Source: Nemertoderma westbladi
Taxonomy: Eukaryota > Xenacoelomorpha > Nemertodermatida > Nemertodermatidae
Length of the DNA stretch: 48,443 nucleotides
Assembly: GCA_032718475.1 (NCBI GenBank)
Contig: JAUCBJ010008906.1
Coordinates: 1-48,443, forward strand
Reading direction: 5' to 3'
A program made the position numbers and the translations under genes. Under the pieces are notes generated by a model that was not told the origin of the DNA, did no database searches, and was given only the letters and a program-made list of their open reading frames with translations. Of the stretch, positions 9,554 through 19,697 are shown in pieces. Position 1 is the stretch's first letter; each line of letters opens with the position of its first letter.

Positions 9554-10161
9554 TCGGGGAAGGCCATCGATCAGTGACCACACTGATGTTGGTCGACAGT
9601 GGCGCAGCCTTCACCTTAGTTGAGGATTGGGTGGCCGAGGAGATAGGATTGAGAACGAGGCCAAGTAGAATGGCGGTAACAACCATCTCCAGCAAAGATG
9701 AGATCCTGGAGATGAGGACCGGACGGTGCGCAATAGCAGCAATAGAACCGGGATGCGACTATGGGGCGAGCATCGACCCCATCCATGTGATAGAGTCGAT
9801 AAACATCAACGCCAGGCGACCAACCAAAATCGAGGTCGAGCAATATAAATTCCTGGACAGTATCGATTTCTCAATCCCAGAGGTGGACGTTAGGAAGGTA
9901 TCCATCATAGTAGGAATGGACTGCCCAACGGCCCACGAGAGAATGCATACGGTCTTCGGCGAAGACAGGCAGTGTGACCCGGTGGCGATTTTAACACCAT
10001 TCGGGTGGACGCTGAGCGGCCCAATTAAGAGTAAAATACCATTTAGGATGTCGGAGACATCAGGTTGCATGTTCGCGGGAACTATGCGAGAAATGGGAGA
10101 CGAGAGAGCGGAGGAGCAGCTCAAGAGCCTGCTCAGGCAGGATTTTGAGGGATTAAAGTAA
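9550..10161 (+). pseudogene. DUF1758-type aspartic protease of element A
   Basis: A retropepsin-like domain that would mature the polyprotein. The active-site loop is LMLVDSGAAFTLVED (DSG, about 9583-9630), and VSIIVGMDCPTAHERMHTV matches the later conserved block of the DUF1758 family. It closes with ILTPFGWTLSGPI, common in BEL/Pao proteases. The stop at 10159-10161 (TAA) falls in the same frame as the RT that follows (10162-10848). It is therefore an in-frame nonsense codon inside one polyprotein, not a gene end. The start at 9550 is an internal Met only. Confidence 0.85.
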
Positions 10162-10848
10162 ACCGGGGTCGGAACCTCGGTAGAAGACAAGCAGGCTCTA
10201 CAGAGCGTAAAGGAGTCGATGAGATGCGACGAGGGGCGGTATACCATAGGGATGGTATGGAAGCTACCGAAGCTACCGCTGCCCGACAATAGAGGGATGG
10301 TACTCACGAGGCTTCGTAAGTTGAAGCAGACACTAAAACGGAGCCCCGAGAAGAATGAGTACATCCACAAGACAATCAGAAAGTACGTCGAGAAGGGATG
10401 GGCCGTGGAACTACCGGTCGACGAACCAAACACGGACAGGACCTATTACCTGCCACTCCACGTGGCTCTAGACCCGAAGAAAGGTAAACTGCGGATGGTA
10501 GTTGACGCATCGGCTAAAACCAACGGCAAATGCCTAAACGATTATCTGCTGGAGGGTCCCAATATCTACAACTCAGGGATCGAGGTCCTACTCAGATTCA
10601 GGAATGGGAAACACGCCTTCACCTGCGACATAGAAGGCATGTTCAACCAAGTCCGTGTAACGGAAGAGGATAGCGATAGTCAACGCTTCCTATGGTACGA
10701 TGGCGACGAAGAACCGTCGACAATACCGATGTACAAGATGATAGTACAGAATATGGGAGCCAAGTCGTCTTCGTTCACGACGACTATGGCCGTAAGAGAC
10801 ACAGTAGTCGAAAGGAAGATAAATACAGCGCTAGGGCCGTCGATATGA
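10162..10848 (+). pseudogene. Reverse transcriptase, N-terminal part, element A
   Basis: In frame with the protease across one TAA. It shows the BEL/Pao RT entry GRYTIGMVWKLPKLPLPDNR, then KGWAVELPVDEP and the fingers LRMVVDASAKTNGKCLNDY. Motif A is FTCDIEGMFNQVRV with its catalytic Asp, and the IVQNMGAKSS block follows. After AVRDTVVERK the frame drifts and stops. The YVDD motif is in the frame beginning upstream at 10692, so a small indel lies near 10811-10830. Confidence 0.88.
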
Positions 10849-13100
10849 TTCGACGCGGCTTCTATGTAGATGACGGGATGGAGTCTGGAAACACGGTTAA
10901 GGAACTACTGGACACAGGGCGCGAGGTTCGCAACATCCTTAAAGGATCCGGCTTTAACCTAACCAAATTCCAGTCCAGTTCAGAGGAATTTATCGAGGCG
11001 ATAAAGGATGAGAGACCAGGATCGACCATGGATAATCCCACGACAGCCGAGGGACAGGACATGGCGAACAAACGAATAGAGTCCCAACAGAAGGCACTGG
11101 GGATCGTGTGGAACAGAGAGGCGGACGAGCGGAAGTACCAATTAAGCCAGGAGGGCGCAGATATCCACACAAAGAGGGGTTATGTGTCGTACATAGCGAG
11201 GATATACGATCCCCTAGGCCTAGCATCCCCATTGTTAGTCACGTGGAAACAGATACTCAAGAGAGTATACAAACTGAAGGACGAGTGGGACGCAGAGGTA
11301 CCAGAAGAGATCAGAAAGCAGTGGTGTAAATGGACAGAGAGTTTGGAGCAGATGGGAACATACAGCATGCCACAAGTGTTTTTCCCAGATGGGGACATGG
11401 CGAATCTGGATCTGCACATGTTCTCTGATGCGTCATTAGAGGCATACGGAGCGGCACTCTATTTAGTACAACGAGAGGGGGCTCACAAGCCCAGACTCGC
11501 CTTTAGCAAGGCAAAGTCGACGCCACCAGATTCAGCATCGGTTCTGAAACTCGAATTGACAGCTGCGAGGTTAGGAGTTAGGACCACAGCCTACTTAATG
11601 GACGTTATTCCCAACATAGTGGATACACACTACTGGACGGATTCCATCGTAGTGCTTGGCTCGCTACATAACGAGAGGACGAGATACCCTATATTCGTCG
11701 CGAATAGGGTGGACGAAATAAGGGTGACCACACAATTAGAAAGGTGGCACTACTGCCAAACGGACGAGAACCCAGCGGACTTGTTATCGAGGGGCGTGGC
11801 ACGCCACACTTTCTTTAAAAAGGAAGTATCGTGGCAACACGGGCCACAGTTTCTGAGCGATAAGGGGGCCTGGCCGCCGATGAGAAAGGTGGACCCGGGC
11901 TCAGGAGAAGTAGCATTATATGAGGAAGAGGGAGATTCAGAGGGAGAAGAGATCTATAGCCAGATGGTGAGGGAGATAGGGGACGTGCAACCAAAACAGG
12001 GAGAACTGTGCGATAACCCGATGGATAAACTCCTCAGCTACAGCTCTAGTTGGTACAAGACCAAGAAATTAGTGGCGCACTGGAGAGCCTTCGGGGATTT
12101 CCTCAAGGGAGTTGGCAAAGACGTAGAGATTAGAACAACCATAGATCTGGAGGGAGCGGCCAAAGCAGTCATCTGCTACGAGCAGAGGAAGAACTGCGGC
12201 GATGAGGTGGGACGCGTCGGTAAGCAACAGCATCTCCGACGGGTCAGCGAGCTGATCGCGCTGTCACCGCAACTTAATGATGACGGGATCCTAGTAATGA
12301 ACTCTAGGGTATTAGACAACAACAGCATTGTAATACTGCCAAAGCCCATCATCATCCCGACTGGATCGCCAATAGTCCACCAGATTATCTGGGACTCCCA
12401 CAAGTCGATATTGCACGTGGGCACTAACCAGCCCCTCACGGAGATACGAAGGACCTTTTGGGTCAAGCAACTGAGAAAGAAGGTAAAGGCGGTAGTGGGG
12501 CAGTGCCAGACCTGCCGACGAGCTAAGAAGGAGCGAGCTATACAGGAGATGGCGCCACTACCGGCCAGTAGGGTGAGACAGCACGACCCGCCATTTACGC
12601 ATTGCGGTGTGGATATGTTCGGGCCGATAAAGATTAAGGTGATGCGGCACACGGAGAAACGTTACGGTATCATCTTCGTATGTAACAACACGCGGGCGGT
12701 AGGGATAGAACTCGCCCAAGATGCAACCGCATCGGCATTCATTAATGCCCTAGAAAGGTTTAGAGACCGCAAAGGTGGGACGATCGCAGTAATATACTCC
12801 GACAACGGGACCAACTTTGTGGGGGTGGAGAACGAGATGGCAGAGGCCTTGGATATCCTGGAAGGGGAGGAAGTCAGGGCAGCCATGAAAAGACGACAAG
12901 TGAAGTGGGAGAGGAGGACGCCGTATGCTCTGCATACCCTAGGATGCGTCGAGAGACTCGTGGGTAGTTCGAAGCGTCTGATGACGAAGTTGATGAACAC
13001 CCACATGGTTACGGAGGACATACTAAGAATGGTACTAGCGAAGTGTGAGGGTATCATTAATAGCAGACCGCTATATCCAGAAAATGATGACCATGAGTAA
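10849..13100 (+). pseudogene. RT C-terminus, RNase H and integrase of element A
   Basis: An open stretch of about 750 codons. RT motif C is GFYVDDGMESG, followed by GFNLTKFQSSS. RNase H has all its acidic residues: FSDASLEAYG, KLELTAARLG, YWTDSIVVLG and NPADLLSRG. The integrase zinc finger is represented by a His-rich segment near SHKSILHVG and QCQTCRRAKK. The catalytic core is intact with CGVDMFGPI, VIYSDNGTNFVG and GCVERLVGSSK (D, D, E). The frame ends in TAA at 13098-13100; the next part continues in the same frame, so this is one nonsense change. The frame is also open before 10849 (from about 10692), but those residues duplicate the RT in the wrong frame. Confidence 0.9.
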
Positions 13101-13106
13101 TTAGAC

Positions 13107-13508
13107 GTGCTGACGGCCCAGCCTTTTCTAATGGAAAGGCCAGCGACCATCGATATGCGGGGTGTAGACCCAGATGACATACACTCCCGCCAGAGTTGGA
13201 AAGTCGCTAAGGCGATAAGCGCAGAGTATTGGAGGAGGTGGGTTGAGGAATATCTACCCACGCTTCACAGGAGAAGCAAGTGGAGGAACACAAACAGAGA
13301 GTTCAAGGAGGGTGATCTGGTGATCGTCACCGACGATACCATCATCAACAACCAGTGGCGGTTGGCGAGAGTTGTGGGCACTTACTCCGACAAGGACGGA
13401 AGAGTCCGGTCGGTAGAAGTGCGGATAGGTGGCAAGATAGGTGCGAAAGACAGGAAGACCTACAGGAGGGCTGTAGGGAAGTGTTGCCTGTTGGAGGGAG
13501 CACCTTAG
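13107..13508 (+). pseudogene. Integrase C-terminal DUF5641-like region, element A
   Basis: In frame with the integrase after a single TAA. It contains LTAQPFLMERPA just after the stop, YWRRWVEEYLPTLHRRSKWR, EGDLVIVTDDTIINNQWRLA and DGRVRSVEVRIGG, the hallmarks of the C-terminal module of BEL/Pao integrases. The end KCCLLEGAP plus stop (13506-13508) looks like the natural polyprotein terminus. Confidence 0.88.
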
Positions 13509-13639
13509 TTGAGTTAGAGTGGGGTTTAGTAGAGTTTAATCGTCCAAGTCTTGGACTGAGGGGGGTGGGATTGAGGGCGAGACGCCCTTCCCACAAACAA
13601 AATAAAAATATAAAAAAAAATAAAGAGAAAGTAATAGTA

Positions 13640-13897
13640 CGTAGTAGGTACATAGTAAGTGTAAGTAGTTAGTTAGCAAGAGTCAGCAGTAAGAGGGTAC
13701 GTAGTACCGCTAGTTAGTTAGTAAGAGTTAGTTAGTAAGAGGGTACATAGTACCGCTAGTTAGAGAGGTTAGTTAGTTAGTAAGAAGGTACGTAGTACCG
13801 CTAGTAAGAGTGGAGTCAGAGAAGTTAGTAAGAGGGTATGTAGTACCGGTTAGTAAGAGTGGAGTTAGAGAAGTTAGTAAGAGGGTATGTAGTACCG
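13640..13897 (+). repeat. About 50 bp tandem array, left part
   Basis: Degenerate units such as 'gttagtaagagggtacgtagtaccg' repeated with spacers like 'taagagtggagttagagaa'. Each unit carries the near-palindrome ggtac-gta-gtacc. The array lies in the 3' untranslated part of element A and is continued at 18396 after the nested RLE element. Confidence 0.85.
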
Positions 13898-14088
13898 TTA
13901 GTTACCGGACAGTTAGTACTGTAGCAGTACTTCAAGTCACCGAAAGTCCATCCTACATGCTATTTAAAACTGTACTGCTGTACTGACTACTGCCTTGACA
14001 ACTGTCAGACTTTGTGGCGCCAAATTATATATTTCTGATTGTGTCGCCTCTAAATTCGAGTGAACGCGTCACTGCAGCCGGCGTTTTG

Positions 14089-14195
14089 ATGGCAGCTTGT
14101 TGTGGCTGCAATGGACGGTCCGGGCGCTGCAAGAAATGTATATGCATCAGGAATAGCTTGCGGTGCTTATCATGTGCCCCAGGAAGAAACGAAGA
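14089..14195 (+). pseudogene. RLE element ORF, Cys-rich (CXC-like) N-terminus
   Basis: The ATG at 14089 starts MAACCGCNGRSGRCKKC and runs through CICIRNSLRCLSCAPG. Nine Cys in about 35 residues with CxC and CxxC spacing resemble the tesmin/TSO1-type CXC DNA-binding motif. A further Cys (SNCKN) is found in the next frame (14163-15737), so a frameshift near 14180-14195 splits the motif. I infer nucleic-acid binding at the target. This start is chosen because it directly precedes the Cys cluster; the upstream ATG at 14014 adds only unrelated residues. Confidence 0.65.
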
Positions 14196-15737
14196 AACAG
14201 TAATTGCAAGAACAGCCAGCACCCTTCCTCTCAACCTCTACCGGATCGCCACGAACGACCTTCGTTCTCCCAGATGTCAGTCTCACAGCCGCTTAACTCT
14301 TGCGCTGCTTTGGAAAGTCCAGCGGACGATACATTGATGGATCAGGACGAAACTATACTGGGTGGATCCCTGATCGTCCAGGATACTCCGCTAGCTGCCA
14401 GTGCGTCAGCATCATTGAACTCTCCAGTTTGGTCTCCGGGCGCAGCACGAGCGAGGGCCAGTGCCATCATATCTAGGATTCGGAGCCCCGGTACAGGGTC
14501 TGCTTTGGGGTCAGCAGTTAAAGACGTTATACTTCAGACCCCGAACTTTTCAGATCCCCGAGCAGTCCAGTCCGTTCCCTCAGCAGTCCAGTCTGGTCCC
14601 CTTTCAGGCCAGTCGGGTCCCCCTGCAGTCCAGTCGGTGCGCCCAGCAGTCCAGTCGGGGCCCCCATCAGTCCAGTCGGTGCGCCCAGCATTCCAGTCGG
14701 GTCCCCCATCAGTCCAGTCGGGTCCCCCATATGTCCAGTCCAGTCGGGTCGCCCAGCAGTCCCAGTCGGTTCCCCCATCAGTCCAATCGGGTCCCCCAGC
14801 AGATCAGTTGGGTTCCCCATCAGACCAGTCGGATCCCTCAGGAGTCCAATCGGGTCCCCCAGCAGTCCAGTCGGGTCCCCCTTCAGACCAGTCGGGTCCC
14901 TCAGGAGTCCAGTCGGGTCCCCCAGCAGTCCAGTCAGGTCCCCCATCAGACCAGTCGGGTCCCTCAGGAGTCCAGTCGGGTCCCCCAGCAGTCCAGTCGG
15001 GTCCCCCTTCAGACCAGTCGGGTCCCCCATCAGTCCAGTCGGGTCCCCCAGCAGTCCAGTTGGGTCCCCCTTCAGACCAGTCGGGTCCCTCAGGAGTCCA
15101 GTCGGGTCCCCCAGCAGTCCAGTCAGGTCCCCCATCAGACCAGTCGGGTCCCTCAGGAGTCCAGTCGGATCCCCCAGCAGTCCAGTCGGGTCCCCCTTCA
15201 GACCAGTCGGGTCCCCCTTCAGTCTGGTCGGGTCCCCCACCAGTCCAGCTGGCACCCTCGGCATCTATCGGTCGACCTCTGCCATCCTCCCTGTCCAGTG
15301 TTGGACTCACTTCAACAATGTGTCAGCCCCCTACAGTCGCGGGTCAGTCGTCCATCCCAACTCACACTGTATCTTGGTGTAATACAACTCTACCAGTCCA
15401 GGAGATCTCTAGTTCTGTAGAGAAGGTGTACAACACCATCGTACGCCGGAGACCCAACCTATTTTTAGTTCATATGGGCGCTGGAGGTAGAGAGTTGGTC
15501 TCCGAGTATACCAGGCTGGTTAAACTGTTTACATCAGGATCAGAGTTACAGGTGATCGCCCTTTATGCACTGATGTGCATACCAGCGCTCCTGTTACAGA
15601 AACCCAGTAGGTCATCCAACGCAGCGACCCACAGGAAGATTCTGGAACGTCGTCTGTGTGATTGGCGGGCTGGTCGATTCCTACAGCTGTTGGCGGAAGC
15701 GAGAGCCATCAAAAAAACCTTCCAACGTCCCGGGTAA
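14163..15737 (+). pseudogene. RLE element ORF, repeat linker and pre-RT region
   Basis: After the end of the Cys motif (NSNCKNSQHP) comes a Ser/Pro-rich segment. A tandem-repeat linker of QSGPPAV-like heptads follows (about residues 135-362). A conserved helical block comes next: FLVHMGAGGRELVSEYTRLV, then LLQKPSRSSNAATHRK and RLCDWRAGRFLQLLAEARAI, typical of the region just before RT in this family. The frame is lost in a run of seven A (about 15711-15717). The protein goes on in the frame of 15718-16866. Confidence 0.75.
14563..15249 (+). repeat. Coding 21 bp minisatellite (63 bp higher-order unit)
   Basis: Units of 'cagtcgggtcccccagcagtc' type, 21 bp (seven codons). In the second half they group into 63 bp triplets (about 14840-15240) differing in GPPAV, GPPSD and GPSGV. 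Because the unit is a multiple of three and lacks stops, long frames open on both strands; only the QSGPP frame continues into conserved sequence. Confidence 0.92.
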
Positions 15738-16866
15738 AGAAATCAGATACCAAGGCGCTCCGGAAGGCGTTTGTACGCCACATGCTGACTGGTAACGTGT
15801 CAGCGGCCACCTGTTGTCTCTCCGATATCAACAAAGGTAGTCCCATGAAACTGTCAGACACCTTTGTTTATAAGGACGGGGCTACCCGACGGGTGAGGGA
15901 CGTTCTGCTGGAGAAACGCCCGCCAGCCGCCCCAGCTGACAGTTCAGTGCTCCTGACGGAGTGGGATGGAGCGCCAGAACACCATAACGTCGTGTTCGAG
16001 CGGCTAGATGGCTCCCTCATCCTATCGAGTCTTCTCCGGATGAGAGGTAATGGTGCTGGTCCTTCTGGGTTGGATGTCCAGGGGTGGAAGCACATCCTGA
16101 CCAAGTTCCGCCAACAATCCGTTGACCTGTGTGGTGCCATAGCCGATATGGCGAAACGGATTAGTCAGGATGTGCTGCCCTCTGGCGTGATGTCGGCGCT
16201 CCTCTCCTGTCGGCTGTTGGCGCTCGATAAGTGCCCCGGAGTTCGTCCGATCGGCATCGGCGAGGTTCTACGGAGGGTTATCGGGAAGGCGGCGATGCGT
16301 TGCATCACAGAGGATCTTCAGAGCGTTGGTGGGTCGACTCAGCTGTGTATGGGCCAGAAAGCTGGCATAGAATATGCCATACACAGTCTGAACGAGACGT
16401 TCTCCGAGGACGACTGCGAGGCCGTCCTCCAGATCGACGCCACCAACGCATTCAACTCGCTGAACCGCGACGCCGCCATCCATAACATCCGCCACGTCTG
16501 TCCCTCCCTTCACACCATTGTAACGAACTGTTACAGCGAACCAACGCAACTGTTTGTAGGGGGGGAGACTATCTACTCCAGGGAGGGGTCGACCCAGGGG
16601 GACCCGGCTGCGATGCCAATGTTCTCCGCTGGGACGCGGCCATTGCTAACGGAGATCGCTGCCACCTGCGTGGTGAACCAGAAATGGTTCGCCGATGACG
16701 GCAATGCGGCGGGTGCCCTCCGGGAACTAAGGAAGATGTGGGATGTGGTGGTAACGCGTGGTCCGCTGTACGGGTACTACCCGTCCAAGTGCCACCTGAC
16801 GGTGAAGTCGGAGAAACTGGCGGAAGCAGAGGAGATATTCGCGGGAACCGGGATCATCATCTCGGC
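15718..16866 (+). pseudogene. RLE element ORF, reverse transcriptase
   Basis: The polymerase of the nested element. In order: KALRKAFVRHMLTGNVSAA, VRDVLLEKRPPAAPADSS, then GAGPSGLDVQGWKHIL. Next come LDKCPGVRPIGIGEVLRRV and motif A LQIDATNAFNSLNR. Motif B is REGSTQGDPAAMPMFS and motif C QKWFADDGNAAG. KCHLTVKSEKL follows before the frame runs into an 18-base G tract (16867-16884). All catalytic Asp residues are present. After the tract the protein continues in another frame as LLGGVVGSAEYR, so the G run both replaces a few residues and shifts the frame. Confidence 0.88.
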
Positions 16867-16884
16867 GGGGGGGGGGGGGGGGGG
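16867..16884 (+). repeat. Poly(G) tract, 18 bases, inside RT gene
   Basis: The run encodes glycines between GTGIIISA and the next conserved block. Relatives have a short non-Gly segment here, so the tract is an expansion. Confidence 0.9.
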
Positions 16885-18216
16885 AACAAACTCCTAGGTG
16901 GTGTGGTGGGGTCTGCTGAGTACCGCCAGGCCTACATCACCTCCAAGGTCGAGGAGTTCGTCGCAGAGATCGACAGAATTGGCGACATCGCCAGCATCAA
17001 CCCCCACTGCGCCTACTCTAACCTGGCGCTGGGGTTGTCCTGTCGCTGGCGGTTCCTCGCAAGGGTGGTCCCGAATGCCACCCTCCATTTCGATGACCTT
17101 GAGGGCGCAGTTCTGCGATGTCTGTGCAAGATCGCTGACCGCCCCTCGATCCCAGACAACGAACGCCAGCTCCTCTCTCTACCCATAAGGAACGGCGGTT
17201 TGGGTATCCCTCTCCCCTCAGACCTCACCAACCAGTTTGCGAACTCCTGCCGGGTCTGCGAACCGCTAGAGGGGGCGACAGCCGAGACCATGTCAGACGT
17301 CAGGGAGGATCAGAACCATATCACTAATCTGATAAAGGCTGAATCCTCAGAATCCACAAAATCCTCAAAATCCACAGAATGTCATGGTCGGCTGTCGGAG
17401 TCCCAACAGAATCTGAGGGAGCTGGTGTCGGAGAAGGGGGCTTCAGCTTGGTTGAACTCAAAACCGGTCACCCTTCACAAAACTCACCTGTCTAAGGAAG
17501 AGTACCGCGACGCTCTGTGTCTGCGCTACGGCTGGCAACCGAAATCGCTCCCTTCTCGTTGTATCTGTGGGGAACGATTTTCCCCTTCACACATCCGGTC
17601 GTGCCCCACCGGGGGTTATCCCTCGATAAGGCACAACGAGATACGCGATTTCGTTTCCGACGCGCTAACCGAAGTACCCCACAACGTCGCAGTAGAGCCA
17701 ACACTCCAGCCTCTAACAGGTGAGGAGTTCACCCACAGATCCACCTCCACAGAAGATCAGGCAAGGTTGGACGTCTCTGTCAGCGGGTTCTGGGGTGGCC
17801 GCTTCGAGAAGACTTACTTCGACGTCTCGGTCAACAACCCTCTAGCGGCCACCAACGCAGCCATGACCACCGAGGGCGCTTATTCCCACCACGAGGCGCG
17901 GAAACGCCTGAAGTACGAGGAGCCCATCCGAGAGGTCGAACTGTCGTCATTTGTGCCTCTGATACTTTCAGCCTTTGGCGGTATCGCGCCAGCGATACAA
18001 CAGTTCGTTAAGCATTTATCGCTTAAACTCTCGGATCGTCGCGACCTCAGCTACTCTGAGTGTATCTGCTGGACGCGGAGGAAGATAAGCTTCGCGCTTC
18101 TCCGCTCCAGTTTGATGTGTCTCCGTGGAGCGAGATCCGCCACCAAACGCCCCGTTTATCATCAGGTGTTCGCAGACTCGATTTGCCTGACTAACGCTGA
18201 TACCAACACTGGCTAG
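16885..18216 (+). pseudogene. RLE element ORF, thumb, CCHC finger and restriction-like endonuclease
   Basis: It begins with LLGGVVGSAEYRQAYITSK (RT thumb side) and LALGLSCRWRFLARVVP, then the RNGGLGIPLPSDL block. A CCHC finger (C-x-C-x7-H-x3-C) is seen in CICGERFSPSHIRSC, followed by SIRHNEIRDFVSDAL. The endonuclease core has QARLDVSVSGFW and, after a gap, FEKTYFDVSVNNPLA, matching the (K/R)PD...DV pattern of R2-type nucleases. The C-terminal helices (HHEARKRLKYEEPIREVEL, FALLRSSLMCLRGARS) are shared with the truncated copy at 47864-48378. The stop at 18214-18216 is likely the natural end. This part is uninterrupted and could be functional. Confidence 0.85.
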
Positions 18217-18395
18217 ACTGACTGTCAGTGGTAGTCATAGGCCTCTACACAGGCCCTTCTTTCTTTATTTATTATTTTTTTTATTATCGGTATCGGTGTA
18301 GGAATTATTTATTTTGTTCTATTAATAAAGTGCCTGTAAAAGGGTTATGCTGATATTGTGCAAATTATATAATAAACTAGTAAGTTAAAAAAAAA
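18217..18395 (+). other. 3' untranslated region and A tail of the RLE element
   Basis: An AT-rich 3' tail of 170 bases containing AATAAA words (18325, 18371) and ending in nine A, after which the 50 bp array resumes. Confidence 0.65.
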
Positions 18396-18620
18396 CGTAG
18401 TACCGGTTAGTAAGAGTGGAGTTAGAGAAGTTAGTAAGAGGGTACGTAGTACCGGTTAGTAAGAGTGGAGTTAGAGGAGTTAGTAAGAGGGTACGTAGTA
18501 CCGGTTAGTAAGAGTAGAGTTGGAAGTTAGTAAGAGGGTACGTAGTACTGGCTAGTAAGAGTAGTAGTTAGTTGTAGAACTAGTTAGTAAGAGGGTACGT
18601 AGAGTACCGTTAGTAGCAAG
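18396..18620 (+). repeat. About 50 bp tandem array, right part
   Basis: Units as at 13640-13897 ('gttagtaagagggtacgtagtaccg'), about four to five copies, with less regular array-like sequence up to about 18720. Confidence 0.85.
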
Positions 18621-18720
18621 AATTAGTGGTAGGGGGATATAAAATATAGTATATAGTAAGAGTTAGTAGAAAATAGAGCTAGAAGGGTTAGTAGAGTTAG
18701 CAGTAAGAGAGTAGAGACCG

Positions 18721-19506
18721 TGAAAGTAGTAGCACAGAACAAGGGCAAATAGGGATAAAACATAATAAAATTAAAACAAAATTAAGGATATTAGGATCAC
18801 CTCCGAACTACAGAAGAGCCCTCAAGGTGGCCTTCGAAGGTCTGGTAGACCACCTGGGGCTGGAGGGCGAATCGGTGTAATACAACAGCCGGCGTCTAGA
18901 AGACTGGGAGGTGGATACATATATCACGTGGGAGAAGTTGGAAGCGGATAGATTTGGCGAGAGGCGACTGGAAGAGGTCACTAGGGGAGAAAGGCCGAGA
19001 GAGTGAGGCGCGTCATGTGGACGATCATATAATATAATATATGATAATAATAGCCTTATAATAATTATATAAGTAACTCGCATATATATATTATAAAGTA
19101 CGTACCGTAGTCAAGCATAACCTTTTCCAATTGGCCACTGGGACTGGGAATTAATTGACTAGGGCGACAGGACGGGACTTGGACGGCTCCCACCAACATG
19201 AGCGCACATGTGTGGGGCCCGATAAGTGTGTAAGGGATGAAAGCGAGAATGGGAATCGGGGGGAGAATGGAGAGGAGATTTTTGACAGGATGAGAGATAG
19301 CGAGAGGTGGTGTGGAGATAGCGTGGAGAGAGTGTGGGTGCAATTCAAGTGTGGGGGGGAGAAGTAAGAGGCAGAGTGAGAGACGAGGAGGTCCGGGAGT
19401 GTGGAAGAGATAGGATGAAAGTGGAGGGGAGTTAGTGGTGAAATTGTTGGGGAAATAAAAATTGTGTGAGAGAAGCGCACGATCGGCCAAACACGGGATG
19501 CCAGAT
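18721..19506 (+). other. GA-rich 3' non-coding region of element A
   Basis: No domain is visible in any frame. The stretch 19140-19450 is strongly purine-rich on the plus strand, which opens Pro/Ser/Leu-rich frames on the minus strand that I do not consider genes. Confidence 0.5.
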
Positions 19507-19688
19507 GTCTTGGTGCAAGATAGGTAGAGTTGTACCAAGACGGGGTAGTAATATCATACCCATAGAGAGCGGCCTGGAAAGCCGGCTCCGGGAAAATAGT
19601 TCCACTCCACACCCGATACTAGATCGGGATCCAGAGGAATTGTAGCGCACTAGAGGTGGATGCTATCTTCTCACCGGGAAGATAGCAT
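19507..19688 (+). promoter_or_regulatory. Stem-loop cassette before the polypurine tract, element A
   Basis: Three inverted repeats in order. The first is gtcttggtgcaa / ttgtaccaagac (19507-19541, one G-U pair). The second is gagcggcc...gccggctc (19567-19588, imperfect). The third is atgctatctt / aagatagcat (19660-19688, ten perfect pairs). The same three occur at matching distances from the LTR in the reverse element at 45054-44871. The shared structure suggests an RNA function, perhaps in packaging or plus-strand priming; that is inference. Confidence 0.6.
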
Positions 19689-19697
19689 GGGGGGGAG
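19689..19697 (+). promoter_or_regulatory. Polypurine tract of element A
   Basis: 'gggggggag' directly before the TGTTAGC start of the 3' LTR, the expected plus-strand primer site. Confidence 0.75.

Larger units (their letters stand above)
13898..18395 (+). mobile_element. Nested RLE-type non-LTR retrotransposon
   Basis: A 4.5 kb unit interrupting the 50 bp tandem array of element A. It encodes one protein, now in about four frames: Cys-rich N-terminus, a 21 bp-repeat linker, reverse transcriptase, then a CCHC finger and a restriction-like endonuclease. It ends with a nine-A tail (18387-18395). Since array units lie on both sides, 'gtagtaccg' at 13889 and 18397 could be the target duplication, but the array makes this ambiguous. 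Similar RT proteins are common in invertebrate genomes. My best clade guess is Utopia-like within the RLE lineages (R2, NeSL, Hero), with low certainty. A truncated relative lies at 47685-48380. Confidence 0.8.

Noticed and set aside
9759-10433. 224 aa minus-strand frame
   Set aside because: Antisense to the protease and RT.
12176-13261. Minus-strand frames opposite integrase
   Set aside because: Antisense shadows of an intact integrase core.
14461-15420. Alternative plus and minus frames over the 21 bp minisatellite
   Set aside because: They are shadows of the repeat; only the QSGPP frame joins conserved sequence on the downstream side.
19065-19612. Minus-strand Ser/Pro/Leu-rich frames
   Set aside because: They result from the purine-rich plus strand near the 3' end of element A; no domain and no homologous frame in the reverse element.
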